From Streptomyces toxytricini (lineage in GTDB: Bacteria > Actinomycetota > Actinomycetes > Streptomycetales > Streptomycetaceae), in contig NZ_BMTY01000021.1 of assembly GCF_014649915.1 (NCBI RefSeq), positions 62,001 through 126,000 of the forward strand: a stretch of DNA of 64,000 nt. Reading direction: 5' to 3'. Below, piece after piece: positions 33,775 through 42,372 of the stretch. Position 1 is the first letter of the stretch, and every line of letters begins with the position of its first letter. A model generated the notes under the pieces. The model made no database searches, was not told where the DNA came from, and worked only from the letters and a program-made list of their open reading frames with translations. Position numbers and translations under genes: made by a program.

Positions 33775-34668
33775 CTACCTGCCGGTAGTACCGCCGGTCA
33801 GCCTCCGTCGGCGCCACAGGACGAGGGGGACGGCTCCGGCGAGGCCGAGCGCGGCCGGGGCGGCGCTGAGCGCCTTCGCCGGGGCCTGGTTGCCGATGCC
33901 CGGCTGGTCGAAGGTGTCCGGGACCGGCAGGGTCGACCAGCGGGTGACCGGCCAGGCGACGACCACGGCGCGCCCGACGACCTTGTCGACGGGGACGAAG
34001 CCCTGGGTGGAGTCCTGCATGTGGTAGCGGGAGTCCTGGCTGTTCTGGCGGTGGTCGCCCATCACCCAGATCTTGCCCTCGGGCACCTTCAGCGGCCCGA
34101 ACGGCGCATCGTCGCAGGGGGTGTTGCCGGGGAAGATGTACGGCTCGTCGAGCGGCTTGCCGTTGACGACGACGGGGCCGCCCTTCTTGCACTCGACCGT
34201 GTCCCCGCCGATGGCGATGGTCCGCTTGATCAGGTCCTTCTCGTCGGCGGACGGCATCAGGCCGATCTTGCTGAGGATCTGCTGGACGAGGTTGGGCTCC
34301 GGGGTGGGCTCGCCGGCCAGCCAGTTCGCCGGGTCGTGGAAGACCACGACCTCGCCGCGCTCGGGCTCCGAGCCGAACCACGGGGTGAGCTTGTCGACGA
34401 GGACGCGGTCGCCGCGCTGGAGGGTGTTCTGCATCGAGTCCGAGGGGATCGAGAACGCCTGCACCAGGAACGTCTTGATCAGCAGGGCGAGCAGCAGGGC
34501 GATGCCGATGAGGAGCGGCAGCTCCTTCCAGAACGACCGCTGCGGCTGCGCCTCGGCGTCGTCCTCCGCCTCGTCCCCGGCGGCGCCACCGGCAATGTGC
34601 TCGGCGTCGGCCGGGCGCTCCTCGCCGTCGTCGCGTCCGGACCGTGCGCCAACCGCCACGTCCCCCAC
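33775..34668 (-). CDS. sipY: Type I signal peptidase, third gene of the cluster (SipY-like)
   Basis: A 297-residue signal peptidase with an acidic N-terminal cytosolic tail of about 45 residues, then a helix near residues 50-70. The catalytic Ser is in IPSDSM and the Lys in DLIKRTIAIGGD; GDHRQNSQDSR is the conserved box. A second helix and a basic tail (LVLWRRRRLTGG) follow at the C-terminus. I chose the GTG at 34668, five bases after AGGAG; a GTG two codons earlier is too close to it. It is preceded by a 101-bp spacer that may contain a promoter. Confidence 0.9.
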   Translation of the reverse strand: MGDVAVGARSGRDDGEERPADAEHIAGGAAGDEAEDDAEAQPQRSFWKELPLLIGIALLLALLIKTFLVQAFSIPSDSMQNTLQRGDRVLVDKLTPWFGSEPERGEVVVFHDPANWLAGEPTPEPNLVQQILSKIGLMPSADEKDLIKRTIAIGGDTVECKKGGPVVVNGKPLDEPYIFPGNTPCDDAPFGPLKVPEGKIWVMGDHRQNSQDSRYHMQDSTQGFVPVDKVVGRAVVVAWPVTRWSTLPVPDTFDQPGIGNQAPAKALSAAPAALGLAGAVPLVLWRRRRLTGGTTGR

Positions 34669-34769
34669 ATCCACTCCTCACTCGGAACTGCCGCCCGGCC
34701 GGTTCGGCACGGGCCCTCCCCTCCCTTAACGAGCGGGAGTTCCCTAAGGCGCGGGAGACCGAGGACACA

Positions 34770-35654
34770 CTATGCGACGGGTGCGCCCGCGCGGCGCCCG
34801 CTGCGGCCGCGTCGCCCGCTCCGCCGCGGATCGGGGACGGTGAGGAAGGTGGCGGGTTGTTCCAGCTTGCGCCAGTGGTCGAACGGCCATGCGATGACGA
34901 CGGCCTCGCCGACGACGCCCTCCTCCGAGATGGTGCCCTGGAAGGCCTCGTCGAGGTGGAAGCGGGAATCGGCCGAATTCGAGCGGTGGTCGCCCATGAC
35001 GAAGAGCCGGCCGGGCGGCACGGCGACTTCGAACCTGATGTCGGAGGGGGAGTTCCCGGGCTTCACGTACGGCTCGTCCAGTGGCGCGCCGTTGACGGTG
35101 ACGCGCCCCTTGGCGTCGCAGCAGGCGACGGTGTCGCCGCCGACCCCGATGACGCGCTTGATGAGGTCCTGTTCGTCGGCCGAGGGCAGCAGGCCGATGA
35201 AGGTCAGCGCCTGCTTGACCTGCTTGACGCCGACGGGGTCGCGCGGCGGGCGCGCCGCCTCGCCCTTGAGCCAGCCGCCGGGGTCCTCGAACACGACGAC
35301 GTCTCCACGCTCGATCGGGGAGCCGAACCAGGGTGTCAGCTTGTCCACGAGGACCCGGTCGCCGATCCGGATGGTCTCCTCCATGGAGCCCGAGGGGATG
35401 AAGAAGGCCTGCACCAGGAACGTCTTGAGCAGCAGGGCGATGCACAGCGCGGCGACGACGAGCAGCGGGAGCTCGCCGGCGCGCCGGGTGCGCCGGCGCC
35501 GCCGGACGCGGCGGGCCAGCCGGCGCCGCTCGGCCCGCCCGCCCGGCTCGGGCGCCGGGGCCTCCTCGGCGGCGGGCGCGGCGGCGGCGCGGGCCGGCCG
35601 GGCGGCCTGCCTGCGGCGCTCGCGCTCGCTGCGCTGCCGGCCCCGGCTACCCAT
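34770..35654 (-). CDS. sipX: Type I signal peptidase, second gene of the cluster (SipX-like)
   Basis: A 294-residue signal peptidase. The first 60 residues are highly basic (RRVRRRRRTRR) and precede a membrane helix starting LPLLVVAALCIALLL. The catalytic Ser is in IPSGSM, the Lys in DLIKRVIGVGGD, and the box is GDHRSNSADSR. Only one clear helix is present, unlike the neighbours. The start is the ATG at 35654, overlapping the previous signal peptidase gene by 8 bp. Confidence 0.9.
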   Translation of the reverse strand: MGSRGRQRSERERRRQAARPARAAAAPAAEEAPAPEPGGRAERRRLARRVRRRRRTRRAGELPLLVVAALCIALLLKTFLVQAFFIPSGSMEETIRIGDRVLVDKLTPWFGSPIERGDVVVFEDPGGWLKGEAARPPRDPVGVKQVKQALTFIGLLPSADEQDLIKRVIGVGGDTVACCDAKGRVTVNGAPLDEPYVKPGNSPSDIRFEVAVPPGRLFVMGDHRSNSADSRFHLDEAFQGTISEEGVVGEAVVIAWPFDHWRKLEQPATFLTVPDPRRSGRRGRSGRRAGAPVA

Positions 35655-36429
35655 GGCCGCCGCCGGAGGCGGGCGCCGGGACGGCCGGCCCCGGACCGGG
35701 GGCGGTGCGGCCCCAGCGCGAAGGCGGCCAGCCGATCCAGTCGGCCCGCCCGATGACCTTCTCCACCGGCACCATCCCCCCGCCCGGCGCGCCCAGGTGG
35801 TCCCGGGAGTCCCGGGACTGCGACCGGTGGTCGCCCATGACCCAGAGGTGGTCCAGCGGGACGACGATCCGGAAGGGCACCTTCGAGGGAGCGTCACCCG
35901 GATACAGGTACGGCTCCGCCAGCGGCACGCCGTTCACCGCGAGGCGCCCCCGGGCGTCGCAGCAGACGACGTCGTCCCCGCCGACGCCGACGACCCGCTT
36001 GACGAAGTCGCTGTCGGACGGCCCGCCGATGCCCAGGGCGGAGGCCGCCCCGCCGACGAGCCCGGCCAGCGGGCCCGGCGCCGCGTCCGGTTCCGGCACG
36101 AAGGAGCCGGTGCCGTCGAACACGACCACGTCGCCGCGGCGCGGTACGTCGCCGAAACGGTACGCCAGCTTGTTCACGAGCAGCCGGTCGCCGACCCTGA
36201 GCGTGGGCTCCATGGACCGGCTCGGGATCAGGAACGGCTGGACGACGAACCCGGCGAGCAGCAGCAGGAAGACGGTGCAGACCACCCCGAGCAGGGCGGC
36301 CCCGCGCAGCGGGGACAGCCGCCGCCAGCCGTCCGGGGCGAGGAACCGGGCAAAAGCGGAACGCGGCCGCCCCTCCCCCGTGCCGGGGGAGGAGTGGCCG
36401 CGTTCGGTGAGCTCTGCTTCGGTGTCCAT
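35647..36429 (-). CDS. sipW: Type I signal peptidase, first gene of the cluster (SipW-like)
   Basis: A 260-residue signal peptidase with one N-terminal helix at about residues 42-65. The catalytic Ser is in IPSRSM, the Lys in DFVKRVVGVGGD, and the conserved box is GDHRSQSRDSR. The start is the ATG at 36429 (MDTEAELTERG). It follows rplS by 43 bp on the same strand and overlaps the next peptidase gene, so the cluster can be transcribed with the ribosomal genes upstream. Confidence 0.9.
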   Translation of the reverse strand: MDTEAELTERGHSSPGTGEGRPRSAFARFLAPDGWRRLSPLRGAALLGVVCTVFLLLLAGFVVQPFLIPSRSMEPTLRVGDRLLVNKLAYRFGDVPRRGDVVVFDGTGSFVPEPDAAPGPLAGLVGGAASALGIGGPSDSDFVKRVVGVGGDDVVCCDARGRLAVNGVPLAEPYLYPGDAPSKVPFRIVVPLDHLWVMGDHRSQSRDSRDHLGAPGGGMVPVEKVIGRADWIGWPPSRWGRTAPGPGPAVPAPASGGGHG

Positions 36430-36472
36430 CGGGGGGAGCCTATCCGGCCGCCCCCTGGATCCGGAGAGGAGA

Positions 36473-36823
36473 TCAGCGGTCGCGCTTCTCCTTGATCTTC
36501 GCGGCCTTGCCGCGGAGCTCACGGAGGTAGTACAGCTTGGCGCGGCGGACGTCACCACGGGTGACCAGCTCGATCTTCTCGAAGATCGGGGAGTTCACCG
36601 GGAAGGTGCGCTCGACACCGACGCTGAAGGAGACCTTGCGAACGGTGAAGGTCTCGGAGACGCCGGAGCCCTGGCGGCGGATGACGACGCCTTTGAACTG
36701 CTGGATACGGGAGCGGTTGCCCTCGATGACGCGGACGTGCACGTTGACGGTGTCACCCGGGCGGAAGGCCGGGACGTCCGAGCGCAGGGAGGCGGCGTTC
36801 ACGCCGTCGAGCAGGTGAGACAT
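36473..36823 (-). CDS. rplS: 50S ribosomal protein L19
   Basis: L19 sits at the 30S-50S interface. The 116-residue protein shows [56 protein letters not shown] and a basic C-terminus. The start is the ATG at 36823. There is no strong Shine-Dalgarno sequence; the preceding bases are AAGAAAGCAGACGAAGAAC. A 133-bp spacer separates it from trmD and may contain its own promoter or leader. Confidence 0.97.
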   Translation of the reverse strand: MSHLLDGVNAASLRSDVPAFRPGDTVNVHVRVIEGNRSRIQQFKGVVIRRQGSGVSETFTVRKVSFSVGVERTFPVNSPIFEKIELVTRGDVRRAKLYYLRELRGKAAKIKEKRDR

Positions 36824-36956
36824 GTTCTTCGTCTGCTTTCTTCGCACGACGCCACAGGTCGCCGATGCGGGTTTTCGGGGAGAATTCCGTAGCCGTGCCA
36901 CCCCTCGTGCGACGGTCCCCCTGTGGCAGGGGCGCACGCGAGCACACAGCAGCCGC

Positions 36957-37778
36957 TTATTCTTCCACGGCCCGCGGCCTGCGCCAAAATCGGCCGTCCG
37001 CAGACGGCTGCCAGCCCAGGGCCGCCAGCAGCTCCCGGTCCTTCTTGTCGTACGCGGAGGCCTCGCAGCGCTCGATCAGGTCCGGGCGGTTGGCGGCGGT
37101 CCGGCGCAGCGCCTCGTCTCGCCGCCAGCGGGCGATCTTCCCGTGGTGGCCGCTGAGCAGCACCTCCGGAATGCCGCGGCCGCGCCACTGCGGCGGCTTG
37201 GTGTAGACGGGGCCCTCCAGGAGGTTCGCCATCCCGCCCGGCGCGAAGGAGTCGTCCCGGTGCGATTCGGCGTTGCCGAGGACGCCGGGCAGCAGGCGGG
37301 CCACCGCTTCGGTCACGACCAGGACGGCGGCCTCGCCGCCCGCGAGGACGTAGTCGCCGATGGAGACCTCGTAGACCGGCATGCGCGTGGCGTACTCGTC
37401 CATGACGCGCCGGTCGATGCCCTCGTAGCGGGCCGGGGTGAAGATCAGCCAGGGCCGCTCGGAGAGCTCGACGGCGAGCTCCTGTGTGAACGGCCGCCCG
37501 CTGGGCGTGGGCACGACGAGGACGGGACCCCGGGAGCCGGCCTCGTAGCCGTCGGCGAGCACCTCGTCGAGGGCCTCGCCCCAGGGGTCGGTCTTCATGA
37601 CCATGCCGGGGCCGCCGCCGTACGGGGTGTCGTCGACGGTGTTGTGCCGGTCGTGGGTCCAGTCGCGCAGGTCGTGGACGTGCACGCCGAGCTGCCCGCG
37701 GGCCCGCGCCTTGCCGACGAGGGAGACGTTCAGCGGTTCGAGGTACTCGGGGAAGATCGTGACGACGTCGAGCCGCAT
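36957..37778 (-). CDS. trmD: tRNA (guanine-37-N1)-methyltransferase
   Basis: TrmD methylates G37 next to the anticodon and prevents frameshifting. The 273-residue SPOUT enzyme shows [16 protein letters not shown], the [14 protein letters not shown] motif, [13 protein letters not shown] in the trefoil knot and the catalytic Asp region in ESHRDDSF. Its start ATG overlaps the rimM stop (ATGA at 37776-37779). The C-terminal 40 residues with [20 protein letters not shown] are usual in actinobacteria. Confidence 0.97.
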   Translation of the reverse strand: MRLDVVTIFPEYLEPLNVSLVGKARARGQLGVHVHDLRDWTHDRHNTVDDTPYGGGPGMVMKTDPWGEALDEVLADGYEAGSRGPVLVVPTPSGRPFTQELAVELSERPWLIFTPARYEGIDRRVMDEYATRMPVYEVSIGDYVLAGGEAAVLVVTEAVARLLPGVLGNAESHRDDSFAPGGMANLLEGPVYTKPPQWRGRGIPEVLLSGHHGKIARWRRDEALRRTAANRPDLIERCEASAYDKKDRELLAALGWQPSADGRFWRRPRAVEE

Positions 37779-38329
37779 CAGGCCCCGTCCTCCTCGTCCC
37801 GGGTGGAGGCCACCACGGCACGGTCGTCGATCAGGCCCGGCGGCGGCGTGATGACGCAGCGCTGCTCCTCCAGGTCGATCTCGGCGACGATCTCCTCCAC
37901 GAAGGGGATCATCACCTCGGAGCCGTCCTCCCGCTCGACGATGAACAGGTCCTGCGAGGGCAGGTGGGAGATCTCGGTGATCCGGCCGACCGCGGTGCCG
38001 TCCTCCAGGACCACGTCCAGGTCGATGAGCTGGTGGTCGTAGAACTCGTCGGGCTCCTCGGGCAGCTCCGACGGGTCCACGTCGGCGATGAGCAGCGTGT
38101 TGCGCAGCGCCTCGGCGGCGGTGCGGTCCTTCACGCCCTCGAACCGCAGCAGGAGGCGCCCGCTGTGCACCCGTCCCGTCTCGACGGTGAGGGGGCCCGC
38201 CGAGGCCGGCTCCGTCTGCAGCACGGCGCCGGGCCCGAGCCGCAGCTCCGGCTCGTCCGTCCGCACCTCGACGGTGACCTCACCCTTGATCCCGTGGGCG
38301 CGGCCGATCCGCGCGACTACCAGCTGCAC
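37778..38329 (-). CDS. rimM: Ribosome maturation factor RimM
   Basis: RimM binds S19 and helps assemble the 30S head. The 183-residue protein has the N-terminal barrel ([18 protein letters not shown]) and the PRC-barrel domain, with [16 protein letters not shown] and [18 protein letters not shown]. The start is the GTG at 38329, after GAAGGAAGA. It is coupled to trmD by a 2-base-shared stop/start. A 16-bp hairpin lies 26 nt upstream, between khpA and rimM. Confidence 0.96.
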   Translation of the reverse strand: MQLVVARIGRAHGIKGEVTVEVRTDEPELRLGPGAVLQTEPASAGPLTVETGRVHSGRLLLRFEGVKDRTAAEALRNTLLIADVDPSELPEEPDEFYDHQLIDLDVVLEDGTAVGRITEISHLPSQDLFIVEREDGSEVMIPFVEEIVAEIDLEEQRCVITPPPGLIDDRAVVASTRDEEDGA

Positions 38330-38354
38330 TCTTCCTTCTCCTGTCCATACGACG

Positions 38355-38392
38355 ACGGGCCGGGGCGGGCACGAATGCCCTCCCCGGCCCGT
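38355..38392 (-). terminator. Intercistronic hairpin between khpA and rimM
   Basis: An 11-bp stem, one mismatch, then 5 more pairs close on a UUCG-type loop (TTCG on the minus strand). It starts 18 nt after the khpA stop and ends 26 nt before the rimM start. It could lower rimM-trmD expression relative to rpsP. Confidence 0.8.
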
Positions 38393-38409
38393 GCCGGTGA
38401 TTCAACTGC

Positions 38410-38649
38410 TCAGCGGACCTGGTCCACGTCGACGAGGTCGACGCGGATGCCGCGGCCGCCGATGGCGCCCACGACGGCGCGCAGCGCACGTGCGGTGCGG
38501 CCGTTGCGGCCGATCACCTTCCCGAGGTCGTCGGGGTGGACCCGGACCTCGAGCACCTGCCCGCGGCGCAGGTTGCGCGAGGCGACCTGCACGTCGTCGG
38601 GGTTGTCCACAATGCCCTTTACGAGGTGCTCAAGAGCCTCCTCGAGCAT
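38410..38649 (-). CDS. khpA: KH-domain RNA-binding protein KhpA
   Basis: A 79-residue single KH domain. The GxxG loop is in KVIGRNGRTARALR, and the N-terminus MLEEALEHLVKGIVDNPDDV is family-typical. KhpA often pairs with KhpB (Jag) to bind small RNAs and mRNAs; the partner gene is not here. The start ATG is two bases after the rpsP stop, so it is coupled to rpsP, a common actinobacterial and Gram-positive arrangement. Confidence 0.93.
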   Translation of the reverse strand: MLEEALEHLVKGIVDNPDDVQVASRNLRRGQVLEVRVHPDDLGKVIGRNGRTARALRAVVGAIGGRGIRVDLVDVDQVR

Positions 38650-38651
38650 GC

Positions 38652-39092
38652 TCAGGCCTCGGTCGACTCGGCGGCGGCCTCGGCCTCGTCCGCCTTCTTG
38701 TCGGCCTTCTTCGCCTTCTGCGTGATGGCCTCGCCCTTGCCCTCGCCGATGCCCTCGAGGGCCTTGGCGAACTCGTCGAAGGAGCGGCGCTTGTCTTCCT
38801 TCGTCTGCGGCTGCAGCAGCGGCGCCGGGGCCGGCAGGCCCTTGTGCTTCTGCCAGTCACCGGTCAGCTTGAGGATGGCGAGCACGGCGTCGGTGGGCTG
38901 GGCGCCGACCGAGAGCCAGTACTGGGCGCGCTCGGCGTTGACCTCGATGCGCGACGGGTTGTACGTCGGCTGGTAGATGCCGATCTCCTCGATCGCGCGG
39001 CCGTCCCGGCGGGTGCGGGCGTCGGCGACGACGATGCGGTAGTGCGGGGAGCGGATCTTGCCGAGGCGCTTGAGCTTGATCTTGACTGCCAC
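38652..39092 (-). CDS. rpsP: 30S ribosomal protein S16
   Basis: The 146-residue S16 begins [19 protein letters not shown], with [18 protein letters not shown] and the [25 protein letters not shown] region split between helices. The last 60 residues form a Lys/Ala/Glu-rich tail usual in actinobacteria. The start is the GTG at 39092, eleven bases after AGGAG. It opens the rpsP-khpA-rimM-trmD operon; the 186-bp spacer upstream should hold the promoter. Confidence 0.97.
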   Translation of the reverse strand: MAVKIKLKRLGKIRSPHYRIVVADARTRRDGRAIEEIGIYQPTYNPSRIEVNAERAQYWLSVGAQPTDAVLAILKLTGDWQKHKGLPAPAPLLQPQTKEDKRRSFDEFAKALEGIGEGKGEAITQKAKKADKKADEAEAAAESTEA

Positions 39093-39278
39093 TGGAGTGG
39101 TGTCTCCTGAACTTGACGTGGTTGGGCACTTGAGATGCCACGTGGGGTTGCGGTACTCGGGTGCCCGATGGACGCGTCAGCCGGAGGAGAGAGGGGTCCT
39201 GTGCGACTGTCGAGTACAGCCATCCATTCTGCCACATGCCGGTGGCGGTCCGTGGCCCGCCCCCGGCGGCCGGTGCCG

Positions 39279-39306
39279 CCCGCCGCGCGCCGCACCGCGC
39301 GGCGGG
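39279..39306 (-). terminator. Terminator of the SprT-like gene
   Basis: A perfect 11-bp GC stem (39279-39289 with 39296-39306) and 6-nt loop begins one base after the stop codon of the gene at 39308-39907. Confidence 0.75.
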
Positions 39307-39307
39307 T

Positions 39308-39907
39308 TCAGGACGCGGCTGCGGCGACCGCGACTTCCGGGATGCGGAACGGCTTCATGCAGCCGCCGCAGACGATCGGGGCCTGCGCCAGCACGGAGGG
39401 CACCACCCGCACGTTGCGCCCGCAGTCGCAGACGGCCTTGACCCGCACGCCCCCGCCGGACGAGCCGTGCCGCGCGGCCGGGCCGCGGAAGGTGCGCTTG
39501 GTGTCGGCCGTCGTGGCCGCCGTGTGGGCCTTCAGGGCGCGCTGGAGTCGCTCGATGGTCGGGCGGTAGCGCCTCTTCGCCTCCGCGTTGAGCGTGACCA
39601 GCGAGAAGCCGCTGCTCGGATGCGGCTCGTCGGAATGGTCCAGCCCCAACTCCTCGGCGATCGCGAGGAATCTGCGGTTGTGGTAGCGGCCGGCCCGGGA
39701 GGTGTCGCGCACTCCGCGGGCGGCGGCGATGCCGTGGACTGCCTCGTGCAGCAGTCGCTCGAAGGAGAGCTCCGCGCCGCAGGCGGACGAGGACTCTCCG
39801 ATCAGGGACTCGGGCGCGGCAAGGTCCGGCAGCTCGGGGTGGTGCCGCTGAATGTCGGCCCACGCCTGCGCCAGCTCTGCGGCGAGAACAGGTGGTGTCG
39901 TGCTCAC
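39308..39907 (-). CDS. SprT-like metalloprotease-fold protein with C-terminal zinc ribbon
   Basis: A 199-residue protein. An HExxH motif (HEAVHGIAAARG) near residue 55 with a downstream RYHNRRFLAIAEELG fits the SprT-like zinc-peptidase fold. The C-terminus has two Cys pairs, CDCGRNVRVVPS and CGGCMKPF, forming a zinc ribbon. SprT/Spartan relatives degrade DNA-crosslinked proteins, but bacterial members of this type have no proven substrate. The start is taken as the GTG at 39907; the frame extends further upstream without a better site. It is monocistronic between rpsP and proS. Confidence 0.78.
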   Translation of the reverse strand: MSTTPPVLAAELAQAWADIQRHHPELPDLAAPESLIGESSSACGAELSFERLLHEAVHGIAAARGVRDTSRAGRYHNRRFLAIAEELGLDHSDEPHPSSGFSLVTLNAEAKRRYRPTIERLQRALKAHTAATTADTKRTFRGPAARHGSSGGGVRVKAVCDCGRNVRVVPSVLAQAPIVCGGCMKPFRIPEVAVAAAAS

Positions 39908-40062
39908 GTCGTGACAACGAGCCGGAGGCCCCCGGTGTTCCGATTCCGGGCCATTCCAAATTTTTTGCACGTACCCGTCAGTTGTGCCTGATGCGCGACG
40001 ACGAGGACGGGTGCGCCGATCCCAGGAGGAGTCGGTACACAACGCCGACGGCAAAACATCAG

Positions 40063-40095
40063 CCCCGGCGCGCGGCGGTCGGCCGCACGCCGGGG
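40063..40095 (-). terminator. proS terminator
   Basis: Arms 40063-40076 and 40082-40095 pair at 13 of 14 positions with a 5-nt loop, 22 nt after the proS stop. The remaining 150 bp up to the SprT-like gene contains an AT-rich patch (AAATTTTTTGC at about 39958-39968) that may be part of a promoter. Confidence 0.75.
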
Positions 40096-40117
40096 CGCGA
40101 TGGCGTGTGCGCGGGCG

Positions 40118-41530
40118 TCAGTACGAGCGCGCGACGATGGCGAGCGTACCGGGGGCGTCGTCCGACTCGGGCACCGACCCGTCCTCGGCGACCAGGCAGC
40201 GCACGGTGACGGCCTGCTCGCCCAGCTTGGCCTCGCCCTCGGGGCCGAGGTCGGCCCACGGGATCCGCGCCCAGCCGCCGGCGGCCGCGGCCTCGGCGGC
40301 CTCCTCCAGCGTGGAGACGTCGCTGGTGCGGGCCTCACGGCGCTCGCGGGACTCGCGCAGCAGCTGCGCCTGGTCCTCGTCCAGCACCTTGGGCAGCAGG
40401 TCGGCGAGGGCGTCGATCTGCACCGGCTCCTTGCCGCCGGGGATCCGGCGGGCCAGCATCGCGGTGCCGGCCTCCAGGTCGCGGGGGCCGATCTCGACGC
40501 GGACCGGGACGCCCTTGAGCTCCCAGTCCACCGCGCGGCGGCCGAAGGGGATGTCGACGCGGTCGTCCACGTGGACGCGGATGCCGGCGGCCTTCAGGCG
40601 GTCGCCGAGCTCGCGGACCTTCGCCACGGCCTCGTCGCCCTTGATCGCCATGACCACGACCTGGACGTGCGCCAGCCGGGGCGGCACGCGCAGGCCGTTG
40701 TCGTCGCCGTGGGACATGATCAGGCCGCCGACCATGCGGGTCGACACGCCCCAGGAGGTCTGCCAGACGAACTCCTGCTTGCTGTCCTTCGACAGGTACT
40801 GGGTGTGGAAGGCCTTGGCGAAGTTCTGGCCGAGCTCGTGGCTCGTGCCCATCTGGAGGGCCTTGCCGTCGCCCATCATGCCCTCCAGGGTGAGGGTGTT
40901 GATGGCGCCGGCGAAGCGCTCCTTCGGCGTCTTGCGGCCGAGCACGACGTCGATGCCGAGCACGTTGACCATGAAGTCGCCGTACACGTCGCGGTGGATC
41001 CGGGCCGCGTAGTCGCGGGCGTCCTCGTACGTGGCGTGGGCCGTGTGGCCCTCCTGCCACAGGAACTCGCTCGTCCGGAGGAAGACGCGCGGGCGCATCT
41101 CCCAGCGGACCACGTTCGCCCACTGGTTGATCAGCAGCGGCAGGTCGCGGTAGCTCTGGACCCACTTCGAGAAGTAGTCGTTGATGATCGTCTCGGAGGT
41201 GGGGCGGACGACGACCGGCTCCTCGAGCTGCTTGCCGCCGCCGTGCGTGACGACCGCGAGCTCGGGGGCGAAGCCCTCGACGTGCTCGGCTTCCCTCGTC
41301 AGGTAGGACTGCGGGATGAACATCGGGAAGTAGGCGTTCTGGGCGCCCGCTTCCTTGATGCGCGCGTCCATCTCCTGCTGCATCCGCTCCCACAGCCCGT
41401 AGCCGTACGGCCGGATGACCATGGTGCCGCGCACCGGGCCGTTGTCGGCCAGCTCGGCCTTGTTGATCAGATCCTGGTACCAGCGGGGGAAATCCTCCGC
41501 CTGGGGGGTGAGAACGGGAGCCTTTGCCAT
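40118..41530 (-). CDS. proS: Prolyl-tRNA synthetase, archaeal/eukaryotic-type
   Basis: The enzyme charges tRNA-Pro. The 470-residue class II synthetase has motif 2 in RWEMRPRVFLRTSEFLW and motif 3 in a long MGTSHELGQNF to GVSTRMVGGLIMSHGDD stretch. It also has the anticodon-binding domain and a C-terminal extension with AAAGGWARIPWADLGPEGE. It lacks the large INS editing insertion of bacterial-type ProRS, so it belongs to the archaeal/eukaryotic-like group. Streptomyces often encode more than one ProRS; whether a second copy exists lies outside this window. Separate from neighbours by its own terminator. Confidence 0.93.
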   Translation of the reverse strand: MAKAPVLTPQAEDFPRWYQDLINKAELADNGPVRGTMVIRPYGYGLWERMQQEMDARIKEAGAQNAYFPMFIPQSYLTREAEHVEGFAPELAVVTHGGGKQLEEPVVVRPTSETIINDYFSKWVQSYRDLPLLINQWANVVRWEMRPRVFLRTSEFLWQEGHTAHATYEDARDYAARIHRDVYGDFMVNVLGIDVVLGRKTPKERFAGAINTLTLEGMMGDGKALQMGTSHELGQNFAKAFHTQYLSKDSKQEFVWQTSWGVSTRMVGGLIMSHGDDNGLRVPPRLAHVQVVVMAIKGDEAVAKVRELGDRLKAAGIRVHVDDRVDIPFGRRAVDWELKGVPVRVEIGPRDLEAGTAMLARRIPGGKEPVQIDALADLLPKVLDEDQAQLLRESRERREARTSDVSTLEEAAEAAAAGGWARIPWADLGPEGEAKLGEQAVTVRCLVAEDGSVPESDDAPGTLAIVARSY

Positions 41531-41661
41531 GGCGCGAATGGTACGGCGCCCGGGGGTCTATCCGTGAATCGGGTGGCGCACTCCTCTGGACGCGGGGGCG
41601 GATGGGGAGTTCCCTGGCATCGGGGGCAAGGGGGCGACAAGGAATCAGGAGCGCTCTTTCG

Positions 41662-42342
41662 ATGACACCTACGCCTGTGCCGACACTCGTCGCCCGCGAC
41701 TGGGCGGAGATCCAGGAACGGATGCTCGTACCGCTGTACGAGGCGGTTTACGACCGGCTGGAGGTCGGTCCGGGCGACCGGCTGCTGGGCCTGGACTGCG
41801 GGGCCGGGCTGGCCCTGCTGCTTGCCGAGGGCCGGGGCGCCGCCGCGACGGGGGTGGAGGCGGACCCCGAGCGGCGGGCCCTGGCGCGCGAGCGCCTGCT
41901 GGACGTGCTGCCGGCGGCGCCGGTACCCGGCGGGCGCCCGTACGACGTGCTGTTCGCCTTCGCGCCGTCCCGGGCGGCCCTCGCCGCGGCCCTGCCCTCG
42001 CTGCGCGGCGGTGCCGCGGTGGTCCTGGCGGGCTGGGGGCCCGCGGAGAGGTGCACGGTCCCCTCGCTGCCGGGCGGCGGGCCGGCCCCGCAGGACCTGG
42101 AGGCGCTGGTGTCGGCTGTCGGGCTGCGGCCCGACGGCTCGGGGCGGGTGTTCTGCCCGTTCGGGTACGCGGACGCCGACAGCGCGGTGCGCGGGCTGCT
42201 CTCGACGGGGCTGTACGGCTCCGCGGGCGACACGGGGCAGGTGGAGAAGGAGCTCGCCGAGGCCCTTCACCCGTACGAGCGAGGCGACGGCTCGGTCTGG
42301 CTGCCGAACATCCTGCGCTACGTGCTGGCCCGGGTGCCCTGA
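41662..42342 (+). CDS. SAM-dependent methyltransferase-like protein
   Basis: A 226-residue protein with a class I methyltransferase motif I in LLGLDCGAGLALLLAEG and a following acidic residue at TGVEADPER. The remaining motifs are weak and no substrate-specific feature is seen. The start is the ATG at 41662 (MTPTPVPTLVARDW), about ten bases after GGAG. It is divergent from proS (131 bp) and convergent with the ftsH-like gene, so its role cannot be inferred from an operon. Confidence 0.78.
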   Translation: MTPTPVPTLVARDWAEIQERMLVPLYEAVYDRLEVGPGDRLLGLDCGAGLALLLAEGRGAAATGVEADPERRALARERLLDVLPAAPVPGGRPYDVLFAFAPSRAALAAALPSLRGGAAVVLAGWGPAERCTVPSLPGGGPAPQDLEALVSAVGLRPDGSGRVFCPFGYADADSAVRGLLSTGLYGSAGDTGQVEKELAEALHPYERGDGSVWLPNILRYVLARVP

Positions 42343-42372
42343 CGGTGCCCCGCCCGGCCGCGGCGGGCCGTC
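42341..42372. terminator. Shared terminator between convergent genes
   Basis: A bulged hairpin (GACGG/CCGTC outer pairs plus six inner pairs) spans the whole 28-bp gap and touches the stop codons of both the methyltransferase and ftsH-like genes. Confidence 0.5.
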
